From assembly GCA_964035575.1 (NCBI GenBank), contig OZ037920.1, positions 372,001 through 436,000 of the forward strand: 64,000 bases of DNA. The letters are read 5' to 3'. Shown here one piece after another: positions 20,052 through 32,156 of this stretch. The translations under genes and the position numbers were made by a program. The notes beneath the pieces are model-generated. The model worked only from the letters and a program-made list of their open reading frames with translations. It was not told where the DNA came from and ran no database searches. Within the stretch, counting starts at the first letter, position 1, and each line of letters starts with the position of its first letter. The DNA comes from Rhynchopus sp. YZ270_cl-10. Taxonomy: Eukaryota; Euglenozoa; Diplonemea; Diplonemida; Diplonemidae.

Positions 20052-21257
20052 TCCTTAACACTCGGTGTTAAGGTCTTTAAGGTTGCTTCACCACCCCACC
20101 CACCCACCCACCCACCCCCCCTTTAAGGCACCCCCCCCCCGGGGTGGGTTTCGGCCATTTTTTTTCAGGTCTCTAAACGTCCAAAGAGGTCAAAAAAGTG
20201 GATTCTTGGGAAGATAGGAGGTTTTTTTTAGGGTTTGCAAATGAGAAAGACCTCCAAACCCTGACAGACCCTGAAACCAGGGTGTCGCGAGTACCCCTTT
20301 TTTACACGTGTTTCTTAAGGCTTCTACAGGGTTCTACAGGCAAAACAGGCGTTTTGGCCAAAAACCCGGTTTTTCAGGCAGGTAACCGGGTTTGCGGCTT
20401 GGGAAACGTGCCAGCGCGCTGTGAGAACCATGCGTGGGGGTTTGTAACCACTCGTTGCGTTGGTTGCGTTGCGTTCGTTGCAGACAGATCGCTACGTACA
20501 CATCGGTTGCGTTGCGTTGCATGCGTTGCGTTCGTTGCATACAGATCGTAACGTACGCATCGGTTGCGTTGCGTTCGTTGCATACAGATCGTAACGTACA
20601 CATCGGTTGCGTTGCGTTGCATGCGTTGCGTTCGTTGCATACAGATCGCTACGTACACATCGGTTGCGTTGCGTTCGTTGCGTTCTGATCGTTACGTACA
20701 CATCGGTTGCGTTGCGTTGCATGCGTTGCGTTCGTTGCATACAGATCGTAACGTACACATCGGTTGCGTTGCGTTGCATGCGTTGCGTTCGTTGCATACA
20801 GATCGCTACGTACACATCGGTTGCGTTGCGTTCGTTGCGTTCTGATCGTTACGTACACATCGGTTGCGTTGCGTTGCATGCGTTGCGTTCGTTGCATACA
20901 GATCGTAACGTACACATCGGTTGCGTTGCGTTGCATGCGTTGCGTTTGTTGCATACAGATCGCTACGTACACATCGGTTGCGTTGCGTTCGTTGCGTTCT
21001 GATCGTTACGTACACATCGGTTGCGTTGCGTTGCATGCGTTGCGTTCGTTGCATACAGAACGCAACGTACACACAGGTTGCGTTGGTTGTGTTTGTTTCG
21101 TTACGTTTCTCATCGTCACGTACACATCGGTTGCGTTGCGTTGCATGCGCTGGTTGCATACGGATCGTAACGTATAGAGCGGATCCGTTTCGTTGTGTTC
21201 GGTTGCGTTTATCAACCACACCAGCCAGGAGTGTTAAGGATTGCCAAAAAAAACTAA
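20052..21257 (+). mobile_element. Y element copy 3
   Basis: Head-to-tail with copy 2. It differs mainly by an expanded minisatellite (about 20453-21180) of 57- and 43-bp GTTGCGT-type units. Confidence 0.85.
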
Positions 21258-21307
21258 ATGAGGAGAACTCGGCAAGATGTCGAGTTGGCTTGCCGAGTCG
21301 TTATTAC
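21258..21307. other. Junction fragment, truncated E1-type end
   Basis: Starts AATGAGGAGAACTCGGC, which matches the inner part of the E1 end but lacks its first 13 bases, and is fused directly to the end of Y3. It looks like a recombination scar. Confidence 0.5.
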
Positions 21308-22390
21308 CATGGCTCTAAGTGAGGAGAACTCGGGATGGAAGAAGCAAAGTTAGTGCTTCTTCTTTTTCATTCTTGAAAAAGAAAACGAGGGTTACGACGG
21401 GCTTCATTTTTCAAAGATAAAATAACGCGTAGAATGGACTTCACTCTTGAAAAATAAGGCCTCTGTTACGACGGACTTCATTTTTCAAAGAAAAAATAAC
21501 GCATACAACGGACTTCATTCTTGAAAAATAAAGCCTCGGTTACGACGGACTTCATTTTTCAAAGATAAAAAAAAAACGCATAGAATGGACTTCATTCTTG
21601 AAAAATATAACCTCGGTTACGACGGACTTCATTTTTCAAAGATAAAATAACGCATACAAGTGTCGGATGCGATGGGGCGTGGGGGGAATTCAAAAAAGAA
21701 AAGAAAAAACGCTGACGTCTAGCCACTTCAGTACACAAGGTATGACCAAAATAGCCGTATTTTGGTTGAAAATTTGATTTGAAAATTTTTTTCAAGATTT
21801 GCCCAATCTGAGGTTTTCATTGGATTCTTTGGGCCATTTTATGAGGTACCACGCCCGATTTTGGGCAAAAAAAAAATTTTTTTTTTGGTCAAAAATCGCC
21901 TTGTTTTACCACTGTATTGGTGTAGGCTTGTACACAGAAGTGTGTTTTGTGTAACCACAGATGGTCAAAACACCCGATTTTTGCGTTTTTTTGCATTTTT
22001 TGGTGCCCAAAAACCCAGGTCAGGGGTCGAAATTTTCTCGAAAAAAAAAATTTTTTTTTTGAGATTTTTCGATTTTTTGCTAAGGTGCTGGCCCATACAA
22101 ACTGTACAGGGTGGGCATTTCATACACAAAATGGCCGGGGAATAAATCTGTGATGCTCAAAACATCAAAATTCTGGCTTTATTTGCATTTTTGGTGCAGC
22201 CATGTGCAAAAAAAAAATTTTTTTTTCTGTGGGAAAAATTTTGTGATGTCGAAAAAAAAAATTTTTTTTTTGCCGAGTTGCCGAGTTGCCGAGTTGCCGA
22301 GTTGCCGAGTTGCCGAGGAACTCGGCAAATTTGCCGAGTTTGCCGAGTTGCAACTCGGCATTGCCGAGATGCTCCTCACTTAGAGCCATG
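21308..22390. mobile_element. E1, DNA-transposon-like element
   Basis: Inverted ends CATGGCTCTAAGTGAGGAG at about 21309 and, inverted, at 22372-22390. Left interior: four tandem units of about 75 bp (21367-21663, each with TACGACGGACTTCATTTTTC). Right interior (about 21739-22260) shares a module with E5 (50950-51470). Subterminal repeats of TGCCGAGT type at 22271-22365. The flanks show no matching 7-bp duplication (left GTTATTAC, right TGTGTAT), so one side was rearranged. No transposase frame. Confidence 0.7.
21367..21663. repeat. 75-bp tandem repeat inside E1
   Basis: Four imperfect copies of about 74-77 bp sharing TCATTCTTGAAAAAT and GACGGACTTCATTTTTCAAA. Confidence 0.85.
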
Positions 22391-22876
22391 TGTGTATCGT
22401 ATACGTACAGCGTCACGTGCAAACCATACACAGACCGGTTGACACACCAGCCAGCGAAGTGTTTTCAAGCAAGGCTCTGATGAGGCCCAGGCCTCCCGGC
22501 CGGGAGGCCCGGCCTCCCAGGCCTCCCGGCCTCCCAAAAAAAATTTTTTTTTTTCGACATCACAAAATTTTTCACCAAAAAAAAAAAAAAAATTTTTTTT
22601 TGGGAGTGGGCGATTTCGGAAAAAAAAATCCAAAAAAAAAAATCCAAAAAAAACCATCACAGACGGTCCAGTAGCGACGTAAGCAAAATCCATATTTTTT
22701 TGCCGAATTTTGCTAAGTACCCGAAAATTTTTCCTAAGGAAAAAAAAAAAAAAAGTTCCGCAGATGTCACCGGAAAAAAAAATTTTTTTTTGGGAGGCCG
22801 GGAGGCCTGGGAGGCCGGGCCTCCCGGCCGGGAGGCCTGGGCCTCATCAGAGCCTTGTTTCAAGACCGTCAACTCA
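22391..22876 (+). mobile_element. X element 3' fragment, split by E2
   Basis: The last ~98 bases of an X element (TGTGTATCGTATACG ... GACCGTCAACTCA), interrupted by E2 between 22469 and 22858. It is joined by AAT to Y4. Confidence 0.8.
22470..22857. mobile_element. E2, 388-bp MITE-like element, 7-bp TSD TTTCAAG
   Basis: Perfect inverted ends of about 70 bp beginning CAAGGCTCTGATGAGGCCCA and built from GGCCTCCC/GGGAGGCC words. The target duplication TTTCAAG lies at 22463-22469 and 22858-22864; intact X copies have this sequence once. The interior shares A9T9-type palindromes and the GGGTACTTAGCAAAATT module with E3 and E4 (on the minus strand here). Non-coding. Confidence 0.9.
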
Positions 22877-22982
22877 AATTCCTTAACACTCGGTGTTAAG
22901 GTCTTTATGAGTATTTACAACCCTCCCGCCAGGTACCCGAAGGCTCCCGGCGGGAGGGTCATATTTTCGAAACCCTCCCGCC

Positions 22983-23145
22983 GGGTTTTTTGCTCGAGGG
23001 AGCCCTGTTGGACCACGAGGGGACCCGTGTGGGCCCGAGGGAGGCCGTGTGGGGGAACGAGGGCGAAGCCCGAGCCCCACACGGCCTCCCGAGGGCCCAC
23101 ACGGGTCCCCGAGGGTCCAACAGGGCTCCCGAGAGCAAAAAACCC
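22983..23145. repeat. Long inverted repeat in E6
   Basis: Arms of about 71 bp separated by about 20 bp. The left arm begins GGGTTTTTTGCTCGAGGGAG and the right arm is its near-perfect reverse complement. A transcript would fold into a long hairpin. Confidence 0.85.
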
Positions 23146-23283
23146 AGCGGGAGTGGTTTCGAAAAGGACCCTCACAACGGAGAGCCTAAGGGGTGGCTTG
23201 GGGGGTTGTAGGACGTTTTGTTTCACGCGGGAGGGTCAAAAAAAACCCTCACCGACGCTACGTAGGGTGAGAAAAACCCAAAA

Positions 23284-23800
23284 AACCTGGCGGGAGGGTC
23301 CAAAAAGCTGGCGGGAGGGTCCACAGACCTGGCGGGAGGGTCCCCAGACCTGGCGGGAGGGTCCCCAGACCTGGCGGGAGGGTCCCCAGACCTGGCGGGA
23401 GGGTCCCCAGACCTGGCGGGAGGGTCCACAGACCTGGCGGGAGGGTCCCCAGACCTGGCGGGAGGGTCCCCAGACCTGGCGGGAGGGTCCACAGACCTGG
23501 CGGGAGGGTCCCCAGACCTGGCGGGAGGGTCCCCAGACCTGGCGGGAGGGTCCACAGACCTGGCGGGAGGGTCCCCAGACCTGGCGGGAGGGTCCACAGA
23601 CCTGGCGGGAGGGTCCCCAGACCTGGCGGGAGGGTCCCCAGACCTGGCGGGAGGGTCCACAGACCTGGCGGGAGGGTCCCCAGACCTGGCGGGAGGGTCC
23701 ACAGACCTGGCGGGAGGGTCCCCAGACCTGGCGGGAGGGTCCACAGACCTGGCGGGAGGGTCCCCAGACCTGGCGGGAGGGTCCAAAAGCTGGCGGGAGG
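23284..23800. repeat. 21-bp minisatellite in E6
   Basis: About 24 tandem copies of CCTGGCGGGAGGGTCCMCAGA, with M being C or A. 21 is a multiple of three, so all frames without a stop stay open (TWREGPQ on plus, PPARSGD or PPARSVD on minus). Confidence 0.95.
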
Positions 23801-25543
23801 GTCCGGACCCTCCCGCCAGGTTTACCCTCCCGGCGGGCGTGTAAAGTAGCTGGCGGGAGGGTCTTTTTGACCCTCCCTAGGGAAACAAAGGTTGCTGATC
23901 ACCCCACCCACCCCCTCTAAGGCACCCCCCCCGCCCCCCCCCCCGGGGTGGGTTTCGGCCATTTTTTTTCAGGTCTCTAAACGTCCAAAGAGGTCAAAAA
24001 AGTGGATTCTTGGGAAGATAGGAGGTTTTTTTGAGGGTTTGCAAATGAGAAAGACCTCCAAACCCTGACAGACCCTGAAACCAGGGTGTCGCGAGTACCC
24101 CTTTTTTACACGTGTTTCTTAAGGGTTCTACAGGGTTATACAGGCAAAACAGGCGTTTTGGCCAAAAACCCGGTTTTTCAGGCAGGTAACCGGGTTTGAG
24201 GCTTGGGAAACGTGCCAGAGCGGTGTGAGAACCATGCGTGGGGGTTTGTAACCACTCGTTGCGTTGGTTGCGTTGCCTTCGCTACGTTGCGTTCGTTACG
24301 TGCACACCGGTTACGTTGTGTTGCATGCGTTGCGTTCGTTGTGTAGCTATCGTTACGTACAGAGCGCAACGTACGGAGCGGTTGCGTTGCGTTGGTTGTG
24401 TTTGGTTGGTTACGTTCGTTGCGTTCCGATCGCTACGTACACATCGGTTGCGTTGCGTTGCATGCGTTGCATCCGTTACGTTGCGTTCGTTGCATACAGA
24501 TCGCTACGTACACATCGGTTGCGTTGCGTTGCATGCGTTGCGTTGGATGCGTTGCGTTCGTTGCATACAGATCGTAACGTACACATCGGTTGCGTTGCGT
24601 TGGATGCGTTGCGTTCGTTGCATACAGATCGTAACGTACACATCGGTTGCGTTGCGTTGGATGCGTTGCGTTCGTTGCATACAGATCGTAACGTACACAT
24701 CGGTTGCGTTGAGTTGGATGCGTTGCGTTCGTTGCATACAGATCGTAACGTACACATCGGTTGCGTTGCGTTGGATGCGTTGCGTTCGTTGCATACAGAT
24801 CGTAACGTACACATCGGTTGCGTTGAGTTGGATGCGTTGCGTTCGTTGCATACAGATCGCTACGTACGCATCGGTTGCGTTGCGTTGCATGCGTTGCGTT
24901 GGATGCGTTACGTTCGTTGCGTTCTGATCGTTACGTACACATCGGTTGCGTTGCGTTGCATGCGTTGCGTTCGTTGCATACAGATCGTAACGTACACATC
25001 GGTTGCGTTGCGTTGCATGCGTTGGTTGCATACGGATCGTAACGTATAGAGCGGATCCGTTTCGTTGTGTTCGGTTGCGTTTATCAACCACACCAGCCAG
25101 TGAGTGTTAAGGATTGCCAAAAAAAACTAAATCCTTAACACTCAGTGTTAAGGTCTTTAAGGTTGCTGATCACCCCACCCTCCCCGCGCGGGGTGGGTTT
25201 CGGCCATTTTTTTTCAGGTCTCTAAACGTCCAAAGAGGTCAAAAAAGTGGATTATTGGGAAGATAGGAGGTTTTTTTTAGGGTTTGCAAATGAGAAAGAC
25301 CTCCAAACCCTGACAGACCCTGAAACGAGGGTGTCGCGAGTACCCCTTTTTTACACGTGTTTCTTAAGGGTTCTACAGGCAAAACAGGCGTTTTGGCCAA
25401 AAACCCGGTTTTTCAGGCAGGTAACCGGGTTTGCGGCTTGGGAAACGTGCCAGCGCCCTGCGAGAACCATGCGTGGGGGTTTGTAACCACTCGTTGCGTT
25501 GGTTGCGTTGCGTTCGCTACGTTGCGTACACCAAGGCTCTAAG

Positions 25544-25951
25544 CAGTGCTACCAACGCGACAAGTCGCGCGCGACTCGCGACAAACCACCCGCGACAGCG
25601 CGACAAAATGAGTTGTCGCAAAAATCGAAAATTTTTTTTTTCCATTTTGAGACACTTTTTTTTTTTTTTTTGTTAGGAAAAATCGCGTTTTTTCCGGGTA
25701 CTTAGCAAAATTTTGGTCAAAAAATGATGGCTTTTGCTTACGTCGCTACTGTACCGTCTGCGATGGTTTTTTCTGGATTTTTTTTTTTGGATTTTTTTTT
25801 CCAAAATCGCCCACACCCAAAAAAAAAAATTTTTTTTTTTTTTGGTGAAAATTTTTGTGATGTCGAAAAAAAAAATTTTTTTTGGGCGCGACAGCGCGAC
25901 AAGTGGCACTTTGTCGCGCGACTAGAATCTCTTGTCGCGTTGGTAGCACTG
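25544..25951. mobile_element. E3, 408-bp MITE-like element, 7-bp TSD CTCTAAG
   Basis: Perfect 21-bp inverted ends beginning CAGTGCTACCAACGCGACAA. Subterminal GCGACAAG words. Target duplication CTCTAAG at 25537-25543 and 25952-25958. It is inserted inside the left terminal repeat of E4, so it is younger than E4. Confidence 0.9.
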
Positions 25952-26167
25952 CTCTAAGTCGACAGTGTCGGCCGGGGGTGGCCGACTGTCGAAAAGTCGG
26001 CCAAAAAAAAAATTTTTTTTCCGGTGACATCTGCGGAACTTTTTTTTTTTTTTTCATTAGGAAAAATTTTCGGGTACTTAGCAAAATTCGGACAAAAAAA
26101 ATGGGTTTTGCTTACGTCGCTACTGTACCGTCTGTGATGGTTTTTTTTGGATTTTTTTTTTTGGATT

Positions 26168-27328
26168 TGAGTTGACGGTCTTGAAAACACTTCGCTGGCT
26201 GGTGTGTCAAACGGTCTGTGTAGGGTTTGCACGCAACGCTCTACGTATACGATACGATCTGTATGCAACGAACGCAACGCATACAACGCAACGCAACCGA
26301 TGTGTACGATACGATCTGTATGCAACGAACACAACGCAACGAACGCAACGCAACCAACGCAACGCATACAACGCAACGCAACCGATGCATACGTAGCGAT
26401 CTGTATGCAACGAACGCAACGCATGCAACGCAACGCAACCGATGTGTACGATACGATCTGTATGCAACGAACACAACGCAACCAACGCAACGCATACAAC
26501 GCAACGCAACCGATGTGTACGTAGCGATCTGTATGCAACGAACGCAACGCATGCAACGCAACGCAACCGATGTGTACGATACGATCTGTATGCAACGAAC
26601 ACAACGCAACCAACGCAACGCATACAACGCAACGCAACCGATGCATACGTAGCGATCTGTATGCAACGAACGCAACGCATGCAACGCAACGCAACCGATG
26701 CGTACGTAGCGATCTGTATGCAACGAACGCAACGCATACAACGCAACGCAACCGATGCGTACGTAGCGATCTGTCCGAAAGCATGCTACGGGTTTAACGC
26801 CATCGCGTTAACGCAACACCTGCGCCGCTGTGACACTTCGCTGGCTCGTGTGGTTGTGATAACGGAACGGTCTACACGTGCGTTACACACAACGCTATGC
26901 ATATGCGATACACGCGTTAACCGCATCGTGTGGTTACCAAACGCAGCCCACCTTCGGTGGGCTGCTGCAACTCGTGCCGTGTGTGGCCCATGCATGGTTC
27001 TCACAGCTCGCTGGCACGTTTCCCAAGCCGCAAAACCGGTTACCTGCCTGAAAAACCGGGTTTTTGGCCAAAACGCCTGTTTTGCCTGTAGAACCCTGTA
27101 GAAGCCTTAAGAAACACGTGTATAAAAGGGGTACTCGTGACACCCTGGTGTCAGGGTCTCTAAGGGCTCCCAGCCTCGCTGAGCCTATACACCCCCCAAA
27201 AAGTGTCCGATCTTTCCAAAGAAAACGTTTTTTCGGCTGGGCGAAGCTTCTACACCCTCAAAAAAAAAACCGGTTTTTGGTCGTATCCAGCAGGGGGGAG
27301 GGGGAGACTGAAGGGGGGGTTAGAGATT
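26168..27328 (-). mobile_element. X element copy a (minus), truncated at one end
   Basis: Starts TGAGTTGACGG after ATT (26165-26167) in E4. Minisatellite at about 26240-26770. The hairpin end is missing: at about 27328 the sequence switches to a plus-oriented X fragment. Confidence 0.8.
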
Positions 27329-27502
27329 GCATGCGTTGCGTTCGTTACATGCAGATCGTAACGTACACATCGGTTGCGTTGCGTTGCATGCGTTGCGTTC
27401 GTTGCATACAGATCGTATCGTATACGTAGAGCGTTACGTGCAAACCATACACAGACCGTTTGACACACCAGCCAGCGAAGTGTTTTCAAGACCGTCAACT
27501 CA
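27329..27502 (+). mobile_element. X element fragment b
   Basis: End part of an X element in plus orientation, fused tail to tail with copy a at about 27328. It finishes GTCAACTCA and is joined by AAT to copy c. Confidence 0.75.
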
Positions 27503-27505
27503 AAT

Positions 27506-28733
27506 TCTAGAAAACACTTGTGTTTTCTAGTTTTTAAAGGTTGCTTTCCTCGCCGCCCCCCACCCACAGTAACCCCCCCCTGGTGGATCCGACCAAAAAC
27601 CGGTTTTTTTTAGAGGGTGTAGCAGCTTCGCCCAGCTCAAAAAACTGTTTCTTTGGAAAGATCGGGCACTTTTTGGGGCGTGTATAACTCAGTTTGAGCT
27701 GGGAGCCGTTAGAGACCCTGACACCAGGGTGTCACGAGTACCCCTTTTATACACGTGTTTCTTAAGGGTTCTACAGGGTTCTACAGGCAAAACAGGCGTT
27801 TTGGCCAAAAACCCGGTTTTTCAGACAGGTAACCGGGTTTGCGGCTTGGGAAACGTGCCAGCGAGCTGTGAGAACCATGCATGGGCCACACACGGCACGA
27901 GTTGCAGCAGCCCACCGTAGGTGGGCTGCGTTTGGTAACCACACGATGCGGTTAACGCGTGTATCGCACATGCATAGCGTTGTGTGTATCGTATACGAAG
28001 ACCGTTGTGTGTAACGCACGTGTAGACCGTTCCGTTATCACAACCACACGAGCCAGCGAAGTGTCACAGCGGCGCAGGTGTTGCGTTAACGCGATGGCGT
28101 TAAACCCGTAGCATGCTTTCGTACAGACCGCTCGTAACGTATGCATCGGTTGCGTTGCGTTGCATGCGTTGCGTTCGTTGCATACAGATCGCTACGTACG
28201 CATCGGTTGCGTTGCGTTGCATGCGTTGCGTTCGTTGCATACAGATCGCTACGTATGCATCGGTTGCGTTGCGTTGCATGCGTTGCGTTCGTTGCATACA
28301 GATCGCTACGTATGCATCGGTTGCGTTGCGTTGCATGCGTTGCGTTCGTTGCATACAGATCGCTACGTACGCATCGGTTGCGTTGCGTTCGTTGCATACA
28401 GATCGCTACGTACGCATCGGTTGCGTTGCGTTGCATGCGTTGCGTTCGTTGCATACAGATCGCTACGTACGCATCGGTTGCGTTGCGTTCGTTGCATACA
28501 GATCGCTACGTACGCATCGGTTGCGTTGCGTTCGTTGCATACAGATGGCTACGTACACATCGGTTGCGTTGCGTTGTATGCGTTGCGTTCGTTGCATGCG
28601 TTACGCCGCACACGAACCGTGTATCGCTTATGCATAGCGTTCTGTGTATCGTATACGTAGAGCGTTACGTGCAAACCATACACATACCGTTTGACACACC
28701 AGCCAGCGAAGTGTTTTCAAGACCGTCAACTCA
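27506..28733 (+). mobile_element. X element copy c
   Basis: Complete copy from TCTAGAAAAC to GTCAACTCA with a long minisatellite (about 28140-28600). Confidence 0.85.
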
Positions 28734-28736
28734 AAT

Positions 28737-29546
28737 TCTAGAAAACACTTGTGTTTTCTAGTTTTTAAAGGTTGCTGTTCCGGCCACCCACCGACCTAGC
28801 AGTAACCCCCCCCCAGTCTCCCCCCCCCCCTGCTGGATCCGACCAAAAACCGGTTTTTTTTTCAGGGTGTAGAAGCTTCGCCCAGCTCAAAAAACTGTTT
28901 CTTTGGAAAGATCGGGCACTTTTTGGGGCGTGTATAACTCAGTTTGAGCTGGGAGTCGTTAGAGACCCTGACACCAGGGTGTCACGAGTACCCCTTTTAT
29001 ACACGTGTTTCTTAAGGGTACTGCAGGGTTCTACAGGCAAAACAGGCGTTTTGGCCAAAAACCCGGTTTTTCAGGCAGGTAACCGGGTTTGCGGCTTGGG
29101 AAACGTGCCAGCGAGCTGTGAGAACCATGCATGGGCCACACACGGCACGAGTTGCAGCAGCCCACCGTAGGTGGGCTGCGTTTGGTAGCCACACGATACG
29201 TTAACGCGTGTATCGCATATACATAGCGTTGTGTGTATCGTATACGAAGACCATTGTGTGTAACGCACGTGTAGACCGTTCCGTTATCACAACCACACGA
29301 GCCAGCGAAGTGTCACAGCGGCGCAGGTGTTGCGTTAACGCGATGGAGTTAAACCCGTAGCATGCTTTCGTACAGATCGCTACGTACACATCGGTTGCGT
29401 TGCGTTGCATGCGTTACGCTGCACACGAACCGTGTATCGCTTATGCATAGCGTTGTGTGTATCGTATACGTAGAGCGTTACGTGCAAACCATACACATAC
29501 CGGTTGACACACCAGCCAGCGAAGTGTTTTCAAGACCGTCAACTCA
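28737..29546 (+). mobile_element. X element copy d
   Basis: About 810 bp with a single minisatellite unit. Ends AACTCA at 29546, then switches directly to minus-oriented X sequence. Confidence 0.85.
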
Positions 29547-30066
29547 ATGGTCTTCGTATACGATACACACAACGCTATGTATATGCGATACACGCGTTAA
29601 CCGTATCGTGTGGCTACCAAACGCAGCCCACCTACGGTGGGCTGCTGCAACTCGTGCCGTGTGTGGCCCATGCATGGTTCTCACAGCTCGCTGGCACGTT
29701 TCCCAAGCCGCAAACCCGGTTACCTGCCTGAAAAACCGGGTTTTTGGCCAAAACGCCTGTTTTGCCTGTAGAACCCTGTAGAAGCCTTAAGAAACACGTG
29801 TATAAAAGGGGTACTCGTGACACCCTGGTGTCAGGGTCTCTAACGACTCCCAGCTCAAACTGAGTTATACACGCCCCAAAAAGTGCCCGATCTTTCCAAA
29901 GAAACAGTTTTTTGAGCTGGGCGAAGCTTCTACACCCTGAAAAAAAAACCGGTTTTTGGTCGGATCCAGCAGGGGGGGGGGGAGACTGGGGGGGGGGTTA
30001 CTGCTAGGTCGGTGGGTGGCCGGAACAGCAACCTTTAAAAACTAGAAAACACAAGTGTTTTCTAGA
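29547..30066 (-). mobile_element. X element fragment e (minus)
   Basis: Starts inside the element (GGTCTTCGTATACGATAC) and runs to the hairpin end TCTAGA. With copy d it forms a large palindrome around 29547. Confidence 0.8.
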
Positions 30067-30069
30067 ATT

Positions 30070-30890
30070 TGAGTTGACGGTCTTGAAAACACTTCGCTGG
30101 CTGGTGTGTCAAACGGTATGTGTATGGTTTGCACGTAACGCTCTACGTATACGACACACAACGCTATGCATAAGCGATACACGCTTCGTGTGCAGCGTAT
30201 GCAACGAACGCAACGCATGCAACGCAACGCAACCGATGTGTAGCGATCTGTACGAAAGCATGCTACGGGTTTGACGCCATCGCGTTAACGCAACACCTGC
30301 GCCGCTGTGACACTTCGCTGGCTCGTGTGGTTGTGATAACGCAACGGTCTACACGTGCGTTACACACAACGGTCTTCGTATACGATACACACAACGCTAT
30401 GCATAAGCGATACACGCGTTAACCGCACCGTGTGGTTACCAAACGCAGCCCACCTTCGGTGGGCTGCTGCAACTCGTGACGTGTGTGGCCCATGCATGGT
30501 TCTAACACCGCGCTGGCACGTTTCCGAAGCCGCAAACCCGGTTACCTGCCTGAAAAACCGGGTTTTTGGCCAAAACGCCTGTTTTGCCTGTAGAACCCTG
30601 CAGTACCCTTAAGAAACACGTGTATAAAAGGGGTACTCGTGACACCCTGGTGTCAGGGTCTCTAAGGGCTCCCAGCTCAAACTGAGTTATACACGCCCCA
30701 AAAAGTGCCCGATCTTTCCAAAGAAACAGTTTTTTGAGCTGGGCGAAGCTTCTACACCCTGAAAAAAAAACCGGTTTTTGGTCGGATCCAGCAGGGGGGG
30801 GGGGGGAGACTGGGGGGGGGGTTACTGCTAGGTCGGTGGGTGGCCGGAACAGCAACCTTTAAAAACTAGAAAACACAAGTGTTTTCTAGA
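30070..30890 (-). mobile_element. X element copy f (minus)
   Basis: Complete short copy, TGAGTTGACGG to TCTAGA, flanked by ATT on both sides. Confidence 0.85.
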
Positions 30891-30893
30891 ATT

Positions 30894-32092
30894 TGAGTTG
30901 ACGGTCTTGAAAACACTTCGCTGGCTGGTGTGTCAAACGGTATGTGTATGGTTTGCACGTAACGCTCTACGTATACGATACACAGAACGCTATGCATAAG
31001 CGATACACGGTTCGTGTGCGGCGTAACGCATGCAACGAACGCAACGCATGCAACGCAACGCAACCGATGCGTACGTAGCGATCTGTATGCAACGAACGCA
31101 ACGCATGCAACGCAACGCAACCGATGCATACGTAGCGATCTGTATGCAACGAACGCAACGCAACCGATGCGTACGTAGCGATCTGTATGCAACGAACGCA
31201 ACGCATGCAACGCAACGCAACCGATGCGTACGTAGCGATCTGTATGCAACGAACGCAACGCATGCAACGCAACGCAACCGATGCGTACGTAGCGATCTGT
31301 ATGCAACGAACGCAACGCATGCAACGCAACGCAACCGATGCGTACGTAGCGATCTGTATGCAACGAACGCAACGCATGCAACGCAACGCAACCGATGCGT
31401 ACGTAGCGATCTGTATGCAACGAACGCAACGCATGCAACGCAACGCAACCGATGCATACGTTACGAGCGGTCTGTACGAAAGCATGCTACGGGTTTAACG
31501 CCATCGCGTTAACGCAACACCTGCGCCGCTGTGACACTTCGCTGGCTCGTGTGGTTGTGATAACGGAACGGTCTACACGTGCGTTACACACAACGGTCTT
31601 CGTATACGATACACACAACGCTATGCATGTGCGATACACGCGTTAACCGCATCGTGTGGTTACCAAACGCAGCCCACCTACGGTGGGCTGCTGCAACTCG
31701 TGCCGTGTGTGGCCCATGCATGGTTCTCACAGCTCGCTGGCACGTTTCCCAAGCCGCAAACCCGGTTACCTGTCTGAAAAACCGGGTTTTTGGCCAAAAC
31801 GCCTGTTTTGCCTGTAGAACCCTGTAGAACCCTTAAGAAACACGTGTATAAAAGGGGTACTCGTGACACCCTGGTGTCAGGGTCTCTAACGGCTCCCAGC
31901 TCAAACTGAGTTATACACGCCCCAAAAAGTGCCCGATCTTTCCAAAGAAACAGTTTTTTGAGCTGGGCGAAGCTTCTACACCCTCTAAAAAAAACCGGTT
32001 TTTGGTCGGATCCACCAGGGGGGGGTTACTGTGGGTGGGGGGCGGCGAGGAAAGCAACCTTTAAAAACTAAAAAACACAAGTGTTTTCTAGA
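30894..32092 (-). mobile_element. X element copy g (minus)
   Basis: Complete copy with minisatellite at about 31025-31465. It ends TCTAGA, then ATT, and E4 sequence resumes. Confidence 0.85.
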
Positions 32093-32156
32093 ATTTTTTT
32101 TTCCGAAATCCCGCGCTCCCAAAAAAAAATTTTTTTTTTTTTTTTGGTGAAAAATT

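Larger units (their letters stand above)
22908..23888. mobile_element. E6, CCCTCCCGCC-repeat element
   Basis: A 981-bp insert in Y4 whose ends and interior are built on CCCTCCCGCC/GGCGGGAGGG words. It contains a long inverted repeat (22983-23054 with 23075-23145) and a 21-bp minisatellite (about 23284-23800). No clear target duplication. A related fragment in the opposite orientation lies at 62893-63135. No real protein; the 406- and 187-codon frames come from the repeats. Confidence 0.65.
22880..25130 (+). mobile_element. Y element copy 4, split by E6
   Basis: Y sequence at 22880-22907 and 23889-25130, interrupted by E6. Minisatellite at about 24430-25030, dominated by a unit with TTGGATGCGTTGCGTTCG. 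Confidence 0.85.

Noticed and set aside
21308-22390. 7-bp target duplication for E1
   Set aside because: Left and right flanks do not match, so I do not claim one; the left side appears rearranged.
22700-23920. 406-codon frame with repeated TWREGPQ
   Set aside because: Product of the 21-bp minisatellite of E6.
20450-32000. Many 60-280-codon frames such as CMRCVRCIQIATYASVAL or MQRTQRMQRNATDAY
   Set aside because: Translations of the 43/57-bp minisatellite in every frame and both strands.
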